Positions 9,263-18,852 of a stretch of 64,000 nt of DNA are shown here, piece by piece (position 1 is the first letter of the stretch; every line of letters starts with the position of its first letter). The notes under the pieces were generated by a model. That model saw nothing but the letters and a program-made list of their open reading frames with translations, ran no database searches and was not told the DNA's origin. The position numbers were made by a program, and so were the translations under genes. The DNA comes from an uncultured Sphingobacteriaceae bacterium (GTDB lineage: Bacteria > Bacteroidota > Bacteroidia > Sphingobacteriales > Sphingobacteriaceae), in NCBI GenBank assembly GCA_946887045.1, contig CAMPKC010000016.1:1-64000 (forward strand), in the 5' to 3' direction.

Positions 9263-10954
9263 ATGAAGACATCAATCAACTTTAGTATTTTTTTGCTTGT
9301 CGCAATTAGCTTTATAAGCTTAAGCTCCTGCAAAAAAACTTTTGATATAAGTCCTGAAAATGCAATTGATTATAAAAAAGCGTATCAAAATATTTATGAT
9401 GCCGATGCCGCAGTTTTAGGGATTTACGGACAGTTCCTAAGTATCGCCAAACAGTACGAAATTCTTAATGAATTACGGGCCGACTTGATGGATGTTACTA
9501 ACAATGCAGATGCCCATCTAAGAGAATTAAATACGAATAATATTTCGCCAGACAATCCATACATCAATCCGAAGCCTTATTATGCCATCATTGCAAACTG
9601 TAACGATGTTCTTAAGAATCTGAAAGACATGTACGATGCTAAAAAAATTAACGAAAGTAATTACAAGCAACGCTATTCGGATATCGGAGCATTACGCACC
9701 TGGCTTTATTTTCAACTGGCCATTCACTATGGTGAAATTCCTTACGTGACGGAACCTGTTGTTAATATTTACGACGTTCAGAATGAATCACTTTTCCCCA
9801 AAAAGAAACTGGATGAACTTGTGCCAGAATTAATCCTGTACATGAAATCATTGCCATATCTTGAGCCTTATGAGGCTGCAAGTTCTTTAATCTCACAGAT
9901 CGATGGATATCCGAGTAAGATGATATTCATTAACAAAAATCTGTTGTTAGGGGATTTGTATTTATGGACAAATCAGTATAACGAGGCTGCCACCTACTAT
10001 AAATATGTGCTCGAAACTACAACCCCACTTGGAGAAAATGCTGCGAGCGGAGCTTATTATAACTTTTATTCCGGGTCTAGCGGTGGCGATAACGATGCCG
10101 CTACTCCGAGTGCTTGGCAAACTTTCTTTTCGCGCTCTCCTCAGGATAATCAATATCAGTGGGAATGGCTATGGACGATGTTCTTTGATAAAAATTATCA
10201 GCCTCAAAATCCATTTATAGACTTGTTTTCTAACACAGGCGGCCAATATTTAGTAAAGCCATCTCAAAATGCAATTGACAACTGGAATAGTCAGGTTCAA
10301 AATGATGGAACTCCGTATGATTTAAGAGGTCAGGACAATAGTTATAAAATAATTAACGGCCAACCAGTGATTATGAAATTTTTGTATAACTATTTAAACG
10401 CCACCACTGGTCTGCCTGGGAATGTTTTGGAGAAAAATGGCAAATGGTTTTTGTACAGAGCCAGCTTGCTTCATTTGCGTTTTGCTGAAGCAGCAAACAG
10501 GGATGGGCAAACAAAAATTGCGTATGCATTAGTAAATAATGGTATAAAGGGTACTTTTGATGATCCTGCGACATCTAATGATGTAAACGATCGGATTACT
10601 AAATTAGACTTCCCTTATGATTTCGATGCACGAAAAATAGATGCGCCAAGGATTCGCGGAAAATACCACCGCACTTTAGGCTTGCGTGCCAGAGTTGGAA
10701 CAACTAATCTTGATTCTGATTTACAGGAGAATACAGAGATGAGACAAATGGAAGATGCTATTGTAAATGAAGCTGCGCTGGAATTGGCTTACGAAGGCAA
10801 CCGCTGGCAGGATCTTGTCCGAATAACTCTGAGAAGAGAGCAAGAGGCAGCAGGTTCAGGGTTTGCATTTATTAATTCGAAGTTACAGGCAAAAAATCCA
10901 AGCTCCAAGCAAATAACAAAGAAAGAGGATTTGTTTCTCCCGTTTAAGTTTTAA
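9263..10954 (+). CDS. SusD/RagB-family glycan-binding lipoprotein
   Basis: 563 residues, with lipobox LSSC (Cys23) followed by KK. SusD features are the N-terminal YQNIYDADAAVLGIYGQF helix, LLHLRFAEAANRDG in the second half, and ELAYEGNRWQDLVRITLRRE near the C-terminus. It is about 60 residues longer than the other SusD and clearly divergent from it, so the two pairs probably see different fragments or ends of the same polymer. It partners the susC just upstream. A secreted pectate lyase starts 18 bases after its stop, so transport and cleavage genes are in one transcription unit. Confidence 0.93.
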   Translation: MKTSINFSIFLLVAISFISLSSCKKTFDISPENAIDYKKAYQNIYDADAAVLGIYGQFLSIAKQYEILNELRADLMDVTNNADAHLRELNTNNISPDNPYINPKPYYAIIANCNDVLKNLKDMYDAKKINESNYKQRYSDIGALRTWLYFQLAIHYGEIPYVTEPVVNIYDVQNESLFPKKKLDELVPELILYMKSLPYLEPYEAASSLISQIDGYPSKMIFINKNLLLGDLYLWTNQYNEAATYYKYVLETTTPLGENAASGAYYNFYSGSSGGDNDAATPSAWQTFFSRSPQDNQYQWEWLWTMFFDKNYQPQNPFIDLFSNTGGQYLVKPSQNAIDNWNSQVQNDGTPYDLRGQDNSYKIINGQPVIMKFLYNYLNATTGLPGNVLEKNGKWFLYRASLLHLRFAEAANRDGQTKIAYALVNNGIKGTFDDPATSNDVNDRITKLDFPYDFDARKIDAPRIRGKYHRTLGLRARVGTTNLDSDLQENTEMRQMEDAIVNEAALELAYEGNRWQDLVRITLRREQEAAGSGFAFINSKLQAKNPSSKQITKKEDLFLPFKF

Positions 10955-10972
10955 ATATTCAAGTGCATAAAA

Positions 10973-12226
10973 ATGAAGTGTAGATCAATAATTCTGGCAG
11001 CTTTACTGGCCGGCAGTTTTTCCGTAAGTGCTCAACAACTGGCATTTCCCGGTGCTGAAGGTTTCGGTCGTTTTGCCAAAGGAGGTAGAGGTGGAGAAAT
11101 TTATCATGTAACAAATCTCAACGATTCTGGTGCAGGTTCTTTCAGGGATGCAGTAAGTAAGCCAAACCGTACAGTAGTTTTTGATCTGGGAGGTGTAGTT
11201 AAAATAAAGGAAAGGATAGTAGTGTCTCCCAATATAACGATTGCCGGACAAACAGCACCAGGAGAGGGTATTACAATTTATGGAAATGGCTTGTCTTTTT
11301 CGAAAGCAGACAATTCTATTGTAAGATATTTAAGGGTGAGAATGGGTATTAATGCTGAAAAGCAGGATGCTGTTAGTATTGCTCAGGGCTCGAACATGAT
11401 TTTTGATCATCTTTCGGTTTCGTGGGGCAGAGACGAAACATTTTCTGTCAGCGGAACAGTTTCTGATGTTACTATTCAAAACTGTATTATTTCAGAAGGT
11501 CTTCATTCTCATTCGGCCGGAGGCCTGATACAAACAACAGGAGGAATTAGTCTGCTGAGAAATCTTTATATCAACAATCACACACGAAATCCTAAAGTAA
11601 AAGGCAAAAACCAATACATCAATAATGTGGTGTATAACTGGCGGGTTGGAGCATATATTCTTGGCGACTCTGAAGCGCCTTCCTACGCCAATGTTCAGAA
11701 TAATTATTTTATTGATGGCCCTCAAACCTCTTCTGGTCCGTTTACGCGAGGCAATACCAATTTTCATATTTATGCAACGTCCAATTTTCATGATGGAAAC
11801 AAAAATGGTAAACTGGATGGGGCCGATCTTCCTAGAGAAAAATATACTGTTGTAGACTGGCTATCTGCACCAAACGATTATCCGAAAGTTAACATTCTGG
11901 AACCGCAGCAAGCCTACCAGTTTGTTGTTGCAAATTCAGGAGCCTCTTTACACCGCGACCAGATTGATACCCGCTTAATAAACACGCTCAAGTCATTAGG
12001 AAAAGAAGGTAAAATTATCAGTAGCGAAGAAGAAAATCCTGAAAAAGGTCCGGGCAATATAAAGAATGGCAAAGCCCCGAAAGATACCGATGGTGATGGT
12101 ATGCCGGATAGTTGGGAAAAGAAAAATAAGCTCAATTCTAAAAAAGCTGACGGCAATGGCGACGCAAATAATAATGGCTATACCAATCTCGAAGAATATA
12201 TAAACAGCCTGGTTTCCGTTAAATAG
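10973..12226 (+). CDS. Secreted pectate lyase, PL1 family
   Basis: 417 residues; signal peptide cut after SVSA (about residue 20). The mature protein starts AFPGAEGFGRFAKGGRGG, typical of Bacteroidota PL1 enzymes, and continues as a right-handed beta-helix with FDHLSVSWGRDE near 144-155, the Ca/substrate-binding region. The C-terminus (about 369-410) is an acidic module, DTDGDGMPDSWE followed by NGDANNNGYTNLEEYI, resembling calcium-binding repeats found at the end of related lyases. The enzyme cleaves polygalacturonan by beta-elimination, giving unsaturated ends that the GH105 enzyme downstream can process. Subfamily cannot be fixed by eye. Confidence 0.9.
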   Translation: MKCRSIILAALLAGSFSVSAQQLAFPGAEGFGRFAKGGRGGEIYHVTNLNDSGAGSFRDAVSKPNRTVVFDLGGVVKIKERIVVSPNITIAGQTAPGEGITIYGNGLSFSKADNSIVRYLRVRMGINAEKQDAVSIAQGSNMIFDHLSVSWGRDETFSVSGTVSDVTIQNCIISEGLHSHSAGGLIQTTGGISLLRNLYINNHTRNPKVKGKNQYINNVVYNWRVGAYILGDSEAPSYANVQNNYFIDGPQTSSGPFTRGNTNFHIYATSNFHDGNKNGKLDGADLPREKYTVVDWLSAPNDYPKVNILEPQQAYQFVVANSGASLHRDQIDTRLINTLKSLGKEGKIISSEEENPEKGPGNIKNGKAPKDTDGDGMPDSWEKKNKLNSKKADGNGDANNNGYTNLEEYINSLVSVK

Positions 12227-12239
12227 GCAGACAAGAGCG

Positions 12240-13313
12240 ATGGACAGGAAGGAATTTATATCACAGCTATCTTTATTATCGGCTTTAACAATATTGCCCG
12301 GTTTTAAAGTTGGCGATATTCTGAAGGATGATCATATTTCAGCTTTTGCAAAAAAGCTGAAACCGGTGGGTAGGATTCTTGAGACGGAGGGATACTTCGT
12401 ATGGTGTAACAGTCCTATTCTTGCTCCGGATGGAAAAGTTCATGTTTTTTATTCCCGCTGGACGTCAAAAAAGGGGATGGGCGGTTGGATTAACAGCTCG
12501 GAGATCGCGCATGCAGTTTCCGACAAGCCAGAAGGTCCGTATCAGTACATTGAAACTATTTTAGCGCCAAGAGGTGAAGGGTTCTGGGATGGTACCACCT
12601 GCCATAATCCTCATATTCAATTAGTGGATGGAAAATATTGTTTGTTTTATATGGGGAATTCTAATGGAAAAACAAACACCAAGCGTATTGGCCTTGCTAT
12701 TGCCGATTCTTTAAATGGTCCCTGGATTCGTCCCGATAAACCTTTACTCGAAGCGGGACCTGAAGGTGCCTGGGACGATCATTGCACTACAAACCCAGCC
12801 TTTGTTAAACACCCGAACGGCCAGTATTGGTTGTACTATAAGTCGTGGAATAACAACGATTATTATAATTCGAAAGATCCGCTTATACGAGGGAATCGTA
12901 AATACGGTCTGGCTATAGCTAATAAACTTGAAGGGCCATATGAGCGCTATTCGGATAAACCTGTAATAGATTTTTCCCGAAAAGGCGATAATAAGCAGTT
13001 TGAAGACGCTTTCGTATGGTATGAAAAAAGACGCTTCAAACTAATTTGCCGTGATATGGGCGTTTATGCACATAACGTTGGTTTGATTATGGAATCCAAA
13101 GACGGCCTGAACTGGAGCGAACCCGAAATAGGATACAAACCTGTAAAAGATTATTTACACGAACCTCCCGCACCAGCACACTTAAAAAAATATGGTAGAT
13201 TAGAACGTCCCCAAATATTATTTGTTAAAGGTAAGCCAGCTTATGTGTTTACAACCTCGCAAGGAGGAAAATACATGACCGCTTCACCTGTTGTTTTTAA
13301 AATACAAGCATAA
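12240..13313 (+). CDS. Five-bladed beta-propeller glycoside hydrolase, GH43/GH117-like
   Basis: 357 residues with repeated propeller signatures: WCNSPILAPDGKVHVFYSRW near 54, CHNPHIQLVDGKYCLFYMG near 121, TTNPAFVKHPNGQYWLYYKSW near 182, and FEDAFVWYEKRRFKLI. These recall clan GH-F/GH117-like enzymes that remove terminal arabinose, galactose or anhydrosugars. The N-terminus (DRKEFI followed by a short hydrophobic stretch) resembles a Tat-type signal with RK instead of RR, so export is uncertain. It is flanked by pectate lyase and polygalacturonase with gaps of 13 and 10 bases. It probably trims a side-chain or chain-end sugar. The family is confident at fold level, not at specificity level. 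Confidence 0.72.
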   Translation: MDRKEFISQLSLLSALTILPGFKVGDILKDDHISAFAKKLKPVGRILETEGYFVWCNSPILAPDGKVHVFYSRWTSKKGMGGWINSSEIAHAVSDKPEGPYQYIETILAPRGEGFWDGTTCHNPHIQLVDGKYCLFYMGNSNGKTNTKRIGLAIADSLNGPWIRPDKPLLEAGPEGAWDDHCTTNPAFVKHPNGQYWLYYKSWNNNDYYNSKDPLIRGNRKYGLAIANKLEGPYERYSDKPVIDFSRKGDNKQFEDAFVWYEKRRFKLICRDMGVYAHNVGLIMESKDGLNWSEPEIGYKPVKDYLHEPPAPAHLKKYGRLERPQILFVKGKPAYVFTTSQGGKYMTASPVVFKIQA

Positions 13314-13323
13314 TCCTACACAA

Positions 13324-14775
13324 ATGAATCATTCAATTTTTAAGCGAGGAGTCCTAAGATTTTCCATTATTATTTCTTCAGTTTTTGCCCTGTTCTTTAT
13401 CTATTCATGCGCAACGCAAAAAGCTCGTGTATGGAAAAATAGCTCTGAACCATGGACAGAAATGGAAAAACTCCGGAAACGGATCGTTGCTCCAAAATTC
13501 GCGGATAGAGATTTTTCAATAACCAGCTATGGTGCAGTAGGCGATGGTAAAACCAAGAATACCGAAGCATTTAAAAAAGCGATTGAAGCTTGCAGTAAAT
13601 CCGGAGGTGGACGTGTAATTGTGCCTTCCGGGACGTTTTTAACCGGAGCGATTTACCTGGAAAGTAATGTTAACCTGCACATGGTGGATAGTGCTAAAAT
13701 TCTTTTTAGTCGTGATCGCAACGATTATCCGATTGTGTTTACACGCTGGGAAGGTATGGAATTGATGAATTATTCCTCCTTTATTTATGCCTACGGAGAG
13801 GAGAATATAGCCATCACAGGAAACGGTATCCTTGATGGAAACGCAAATAACGAAAATTGGTGGAACTGGAATGGTGCTCCACGTTACGGATGGAAAGCCG
13901 GTATGGGTAAACAAACACCTGCACGTGATTCTCTGCATAAATTAATGCATCAGGAAACCGATCCCAAAACTCGTGTTTTTGGAGACGGGTACTATTTGCG
14001 TCCTAATTTTATTCAGCAGTACAATTGTAAAAATGTGTTGATGTCGGATTTTAAACTGATCAACTCTCCTATGTGGTGCATCAATCCTGTATTGTGTGAA
14101 AATGTAATTGTCGAACGTGTGAAGGTTATTTCACACGGGCCTAATAATGACGGTTGCGATCCTGAAGCATGCAAAAACGTATTAATTAAGGACTGTTATT
14201 TTGATACAGGCGATGATTGTATTGCGATTAAATCTGGCAGAGATGAAGACGGAAGAAGAATTGGAAGACCTGCTGAGAATCACATAATAGAAGGATGCGA
14301 AATGAAAGACGGTCACGGCGGGGTTGTGATCGGGAGTGAAATTGCTGGTGGCGCAAGAAATATCTATGCGATTAACAATACAATGGACAGTCCAGAACTG
14401 GATAGGGTGTTACGTCTAAAAACCAGTTCTTCCCGTGGTGGAATTATTGAAAATGTTTTCATGAAGGATACCAAGGTGGGAACCTACAAAGAGGCAGCCG
14501 TGAAGTTTAATATGTTTTATGAAAAGCCCGGAAATCACATCCCCACAATAAGAAATATTTGGGTTGAAAACCTTGAAGTTGAACGTGGCGGTGAGTATGG
14601 ATTGCTTTCAGCCGCTTATAAATCATCACCGGTTCAAAACGTTCGAATGATAAATGTAAATATTAAAGGTGTTAAAGTGCCGATGAAGGTTGACTATATT
14701 GAAAATCTTCAATTCGAGAACGTAAGGATTAATGGGGAATTAATTCAAGTGCCGGATACATTGAAAAATAAATAA
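13324..14775 (+). CDS. GH28 polygalacturonase (lipoprotein)
   Basis: 483 residues from ATG 13324; an upstream in-frame start would extend into the previous gene. The signal ends in lipobox IYSC (Cys29). The beta-helix carries the GH28 catalytic set: NNDG at 274-277 (Asp276), GDDC at 296-299 (Asp297/298), DGHGG at 329-333 (His331), and RLK at 364-366. The N-terminal FSITSYGAVGDGKTKNT is also typical. GH28 enzymes hydrolyse alpha-1,4-galacturonic linkages in homogalacturonan or rhamnogalacturonan; which one is not readable here. It complements the upstream pectate lyase. Its end is followed by a hairpin-rich gap, so the first transcription unit may stop here. Confidence 0.92.
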   Translation: MNHSIFKRGVLRFSIIISSVFALFFIYSCATQKARVWKNSSEPWTEMEKLRKRIVAPKFADRDFSITSYGAVGDGKTKNTEAFKKAIEACSKSGGGRVIVPSGTFLTGAIYLESNVNLHMVDSAKILFSRDRNDYPIVFTRWEGMELMNYSSFIYAYGEENIAITGNGILDGNANNENWWNWNGAPRYGWKAGMGKQTPARDSLHKLMHQETDPKTRVFGDGYYLRPNFIQQYNCKNVLMSDFKLINSPMWCINPVLCENVIVERVKVISHGPNNDGCDPEACKNVLIKDCYFDTGDDCIAIKSGRDEDGRRIGRPAENHIIEGCEMKDGHGGVVIGSEIAGGARNIYAINNTMDSPELDRVLRLKTSSSRGGIIENVFMKDTKVGTYKEAAVKFNMFYEKPGNHIPTIRNIWVENLEVERGGEYGLLSAAYKSSPVQNVRMINVNIKGVKVPMKVDYIENLQFENVRINGELIQVPDTLKNK

Positions 14776-14789
14776 TATCTCGGACCGTC

Positions 14790-14809
14790 ATTCCTGCGCA
14801 GGCAGGAAT
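14790..14809. repeat. REP-like palindromic hairpin
   Basis: ATTCCTGC-GCAG-GCAGGAAT is a perfect 8-bp stem in the 194-base gap between GH28 and the DUF4450-like gene. Two further small inverted repeats follow: TCCGT-AG-ACGGA (14871-14882) and GAGTC-TCC-GACTC (14898-14910). The GTCATTCCTGCG..CAGGAATCT pattern resembles short dispersed palindromes seen in many bacterial genomes. No clear promoter was seen in the gap. Confidence 0.5.
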
Positions 14810-14969
14810 CTTAATGCGGAGCAAGATAATCTGGTCCTGATATGGCGCTTTAGATCGCCGATCGGGCCTGTCCGTAGACGGATTACTAAATAAAGAAGAG
14901 TCTCCGACTCGTATAAAAAATATTAAGAGTAAAAGTCGGTACAGTATAAGCGACATATTGATTAATCGA

Positions 14970-17900
14970 ATGAATTTTTATAAGGCACTTTTTTTTTCTT
15001 CTTTATGGCTGATTAGTCAGATAGCCTTTGGTCAGTCGACAACGAGCTCTGGATTGTGGCACGGCAAAGAACGTAGCATCCATTACCGGCCCGATGGCTC
15101 TGACTTTGTTTTGGTTAACGGTACCAAACGTTTCAATCGTGCTCTTTACGGAACAAACACTGCATTCAGAGTCGAAACCGGCGATCTTCCTGAGTTTGCA
15201 CTTTACCTCCCGGGAATGGGCGGAAACCTGAAGTTTGGTATCATCTCAGGCAATTCCAGTAAATGGATCATTGACGCCAAGCAAATAGAAACCCGTTACC
15301 GTCCGGGTTCGATGCTTTATAAAATTAAGGATCCAATTTTAGGTTCAGGTACTCTTAATCTTTCTGTGCTCGCCCAGGCCGATGCGGAAGGTGTGATTAT
15401 CAAAGCTTCAATGGTTGGAGTTGCGAAAGGTGTTGAACTATTCTGGACATTCGGCGGTGCAACGGGTAAAAAGTTTTCGCGGGATGGTGATATCGGAGCC
15501 GATCCAGAATCGGTATTTTATTTAAAACCGGAATATTGTGCGAGCAACACTTTTCAGATAACAAAAAATAGCTTTGTGCTGAATTATGGCGCTGGCCGCG
15601 TGTTAACAGAAGCAGAACGGTACGAAATTCAGCATCTGCCGGACAGCTCTAAAGAAAAAGGCGTTCTGGAAAGTCAAAAACAATTATCTGGGTTATTTCC
15701 TTTAGGCTCAAAGCTGCTTATCGCCGATGCCCTAAAACAAGAATCGCCTTTAATGCTTGCCCAATCTAAAGGGAGTTCTCAGCCTGTTATAGCCGGACGA
15801 ATTAATGCCTCTGCGGCAAAAGATTTTTATTTCCAAATCCAGGGTCCTAAAGAAAAACCTCAGTTAACGTATTCTCTTCTTCCCAGCACATTCGCTAAAG
15901 CCGAAGCTGCCAGATCTGCATTAGCCAGCCGCATTAAGGTAAACACTCCTGATCCTTTCATAAATACACTAGGCGGTGCATTGGGCATTGCTGCCGATGG
16001 GATTTGGGAAGACCCCACATTTTTACATGGTGCAGTTGCATGGCGCATGCGATTAAATGCATGGCGTGGTGCTTCAACCGCTGATGCTTTAGGCTGGCAC
16101 GACAGGGCAAAAATGCATTTGTCGAGTTATGAAAATTCGCAGGTTTTGAGTCCGGAAAGCGGACCTGTTACACCCGATACCTCACGGAATTTTGCACGCC
16201 AGGCCGAGGTAATGGGTACAGCAGTTTTCAGCAGCGGATATATTTCACGCCATCCTAACAATAATAAAGTTGCCCACCATTACGATATGAACCTGGTGTT
16301 TTTCGACCAGATGCTGAGTCATTTTAACTGGACCGGCGATTTGAGTTTTGCCAAAGAAATGTGGCCTGCCATTAAGCGTCATCTGGCTTGGGAAAAGCGA
16401 AACTTTGATATGGACGGCGATGGTTTGTACGATGCCTATTGTGCCATTTGGGCTAGCGATGCTTTGCAATATAGCGGCGGCGGAGTGACACATACATCGG
16501 CGTATAACTACCGGGCAAATAAATTAGCGGCTAAATTGGCTAAGATGTTAGGTGATAACCCGGCGCCCTATCAGCAGGAAGCGGAAAAGATTTTAAAAGC
16601 TATTAATGCAAACTTATGGCTGCCTGAAAAAGGCTGGTTTGCCGAGTATAAAGATCTTTTGGGTCTAAAACTGGTGCATCCATATGCTGGTATTTGGTCG
16701 ATTTATCATGCTATAGATTCGGACGTCCCCGATCTATTTCAGGCTTATCAGGCTTTGAGATTTATCGACACCGAAATCGCTCATATTCCAGTTAAAGCCA
16801 AAGGGCTTCCTGATAACAATTACCGTATTATCCCGACTACTAACTGGCAGCCCTATACCTGGTCAATTAACAATGTAGCCTCGGGCGAAGTTTTTCATAC
16901 CGCTCTGGCCTACTGGCAGGCAGGCCGAAAAGAACAAGCGTATAAACTTTGGGAAAGTATGGTGATTGAAAGCATGTACCTGAGCTCAAGTCCCGGTGGT
17001 TTTGAGCAGCTTTCTTTTTATGATGCCATTCGCGGAGAGCTTTACCGCGATTTCGCTGATCCGATAGGGATGGCGAGCCGCTCTTTAGTTGAAGGGTTGT
17101 TTGGAGTGCTACCGAATGCATTAAATGATACTTTAACCGTTAAGCCTGGATTTCCCGCAGAGTGGAATCACGCTTCATTAACCGTTCCCGATATCGCTTT
17201 TTCTTTCAAAAGGACAGGAGATTCCGACAGATATTCCATAAGTCCGGCATTTCCCAAATCAATGAATTTACGACTTGTTTTAAATGCAAGATCAGAAAGG
17301 ATCAAATCGGTTTTAGTTAACGGAAAGAAAGTCAGCTGGAAGATTTTGGATGCATCGGTAAATAATCCTTCATTCGAAATTCCTGCGGGCAAATCAGCAA
17401 GATACGAGATCGTGGTTGAGTGGGCGGGAGATTCTTTATACAAACCTAAAGATCAAACCATCGCACCAGGTATTCCTGTAAAGCTAAGTTTTGCATCCGC
17501 GAAAGCTGTTCAGGTTTTTGATCCTCAAAATGTATTAGATGGTGAAAGCTTGATTAGTTCAGTAATAGAGGGAACTGTCAATCCCGGATCAGGTAATAAA
17601 ACTGTTTTTGCAAAACTACAGCAAGGTGATTTTACATGGTGGGCCCCGGTTCATCTTGAAGTGGTAGAGCCGGTACAAATTATAGCCGAACAAGAGCAGT
17701 CAGGCAATGGATTATCAGTAGCTTTAAAAAATACCGTTGGAGCTGTAAACGGAAAATTGCTTGTAAATAAAGGAAGATATTCGTTCGAAAGACAGCTTAA
17801 CTTACCGGCAGGTTCTTCCGTTGACGTACAGATTCCCGTATCCGCTCTTGCCTCAGGTACAAACCTGGTTCGTTTTGAATCTGGAGACGGACGTTTTGTG

Positions 17901-18668
17901 GAACAGAAAATTATTAATTGGACTGTAAAACCAGATGCAAATTCTGAATGGCAAAAGGTGGATTTGAATCCGATATTTAATGATGCCGTAACTAATATTT
18001 TCAAAAATAAATATCTATCGCCACGCCCGACTTCGCCAACCTTGCAACTGCCTTTACAGGGAATCGGAAACTGGTGCTATCCTTTAACTACTGCGAATAT
18101 TGATGATTCTGGATTGAGAAAAGCGGCATCATCGAAAAACGAAATTCGTATTCCAAATGGCGTTCCTTTTTCAACACCTTCAGAGGTTAACCGAAAAAAT
18201 ATTGTTTTTACTTCCCAATGGGATAATTATCCCGATTCAGTTCGGATCCCTTTAAACGGAAAATCATCTCATGCTTATCTGATGATGGCTGGATCAACAA
18301 ACCCTATGCAGAGCAGACTGGATAACGGTGAAGTGTTGATTTATTATACCGATGGTACTTCAGAGCGGCTGGCTTTGAGGAATCCTGAGACCTGGTGGCC
18401 CATCGAGCAGGATTATTATGTTGATGACTATGCTTTTAACATCGGCTACCCGCGACCATATCGTGTGAATTTAAAAACAGCAGAAGTAAGCCGCAATTTC
18501 AGGGACTTCTATACCATAAAAGGATTTTCAAGCTATGGCATTGATGGTGGCGCAGCTACTATTTTAGATTTACCCTTAAATCCCGATAAGGAATTGAAGG
18601 AATTAAGATTGAAAACACTGGCGAACGATGTGGTGATCGGATTGATGAGTTTGACGTTAAAAAGGTAG
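14970..18668 (+). CDS. Large secreted DUF4450-like six-hairpin glycosidase
   Basis: 1232 residues from ATG 14970 (an in-frame TTG at 14958 is less likely). The signal peptide ends near SQIAFGQ. N-terminal region (about 25-300) is beta-rich. Residues about 310-740 look like an (alpha/alpha)6 barrel: WRMRLNAWRGASTADALGW, DMDGDGLYDAYCAIWASDAL, HTSAYNYRANKLAAKLA, and GGFEQLSFYDAIRGELYRDF, with GLFGVLPNALNDTLTVKPGFP closing it. The rest forms several beta-sandwich modules. I recognise it as similar to proteins annotated DUF4450 in Bacteroidota pectin loci. The reaction is unknown to me; an exo-acting role on rhamnogalacturonan side chains is inferred from context. Confidence 0.72.
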   Translation: MNFYKALFFSSLWLISQIAFGQSTTSSGLWHGKERSIHYRPDGSDFVLVNGTKRFNRALYGTNTAFRVETGDLPEFALYLPGMGGNLKFGIISGNSSKWIIDAKQIETRYRPGSMLYKIKDPILGSGTLNLSVLAQADAEGVIIKASMVGVAKGVELFWTFGGATGKKFSRDGDIGADPESVFYLKPEYCASNTFQITKNSFVLNYGAGRVLTEAERYEIQHLPDSSKEKGVLESQKQLSGLFPLGSKLLIADALKQESPLMLAQSKGSSQPVIAGRINASAAKDFYFQIQGPKEKPQLTYSLLPSTFAKAEAARSALASRIKVNTPDPFINTLGGALGIAADGIWEDPTFLHGAVAWRMRLNAWRGASTADALGWHDRAKMHLSSYENSQVLSPESGPVTPDTSRNFARQAEVMGTAVFSSGYISRHPNNNKVAHHYDMNLVFFDQMLSHFNWTGDLSFAKEMWPAIKRHLAWEKRNFDMDGDGLYDAYCAIWASDALQYSGGGVTHTSAYNYRANKLAAKLAKMLGDNPAPYQQEAEKILKAINANLWLPEKGWFAEYKDLLGLKLVHPYAGIWSIYHAIDSDVPDLFQAYQALRFIDTEIAHIPVKAKGLPDNNYRIIPTTNWQPYTWSINNVASGEVFHTALAYWQAGRKEQAYKLWESMVIESMYLSSSPGGFEQLSFYDAIRGELYRDFADPIGMASRSLVEGLFGVLPNALNDTLTVKPGFPAEWNHASLTVPDIAFSFKRTGDSDRYSISPAFPKSMNLRLVLNARSERIKSVLVNGKKVSWKILDASVNNPSFEIPAGKSARYEIVVEWAGDSLYKPKDQTIAPGIPVKLSFASAKAVQVFDPQNVLDGESLISSVIEGTVNPGSGNKTVFAKLQQGDFTWWAPVHLEVVEPVQIIAEQEQSGNGLSVALKNTVGAVNGKLLVNKGRYSFERQLNLPAGSSVDVQIPVSALASGTNLVRFESGDGRFVEQKIINWTVKPDANSEWQKVDLNPIFNDAVTNIFKNKYLSPRPTSPTLQLPLQGIGNWCYPLTTANIDDSGLRKAASSKNEIRIPNGVPFSTPSEVNRKNIVFTSQWDNYPDSVRIPLNGKSSHAYLMMAGSTNPMQSRLDNGEVLIYYTDGTSERLALRNPETWWPIEQDYYVDDYAFNIGYPRPYRVNLKTAEVSRNFRDFYTIKGFSSYGIDGGAATILDLPLNPDKELKELRLKTLANDVVIGLMSLTLKR

Positions 18669-18736
18669 GGTCATATATGGAATCGAATCCATCTTTTTTA
18701 CAATCGGCAGGGGCGTGAAATCCAGCGCGTAGGGAT

Positions 18737-18807
18737 GAACAGAAATGCGGCCGAGCGTCTTTCTGTTCTTGACTTTTTGCCTACTTTTTTGTCAAGAAAA
18801 AAGTAGG
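18737..18807. repeat. Three interlocking inverted repeats (dispersed-repeat-like cassette)
   Basis: In the 184-base gap before the GH65-like gene three perfect inverted repeats overlap in series: GAACAGAAA (18737-18745) with TTTCTGTTC (18760-18768); TTCTTGAC (18766-18773) with GTCAAGAA (18791-18798); CCTACTTTTTT (18780-18790) with AAAAAAGTAGG (18797-18807). Neighbouring stems share bases, so they are mutually exclusive. The last hairpin could act as a terminator in either direction. It looks like a mobile or dispersed intergenic element; copy number needs the whole genome. Confidence 0.6.
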
Positions 18808-18852
18808 ATGCCTCCGCGGCAAAGAGCGGATTTTGATCTATAAAAAAATATT

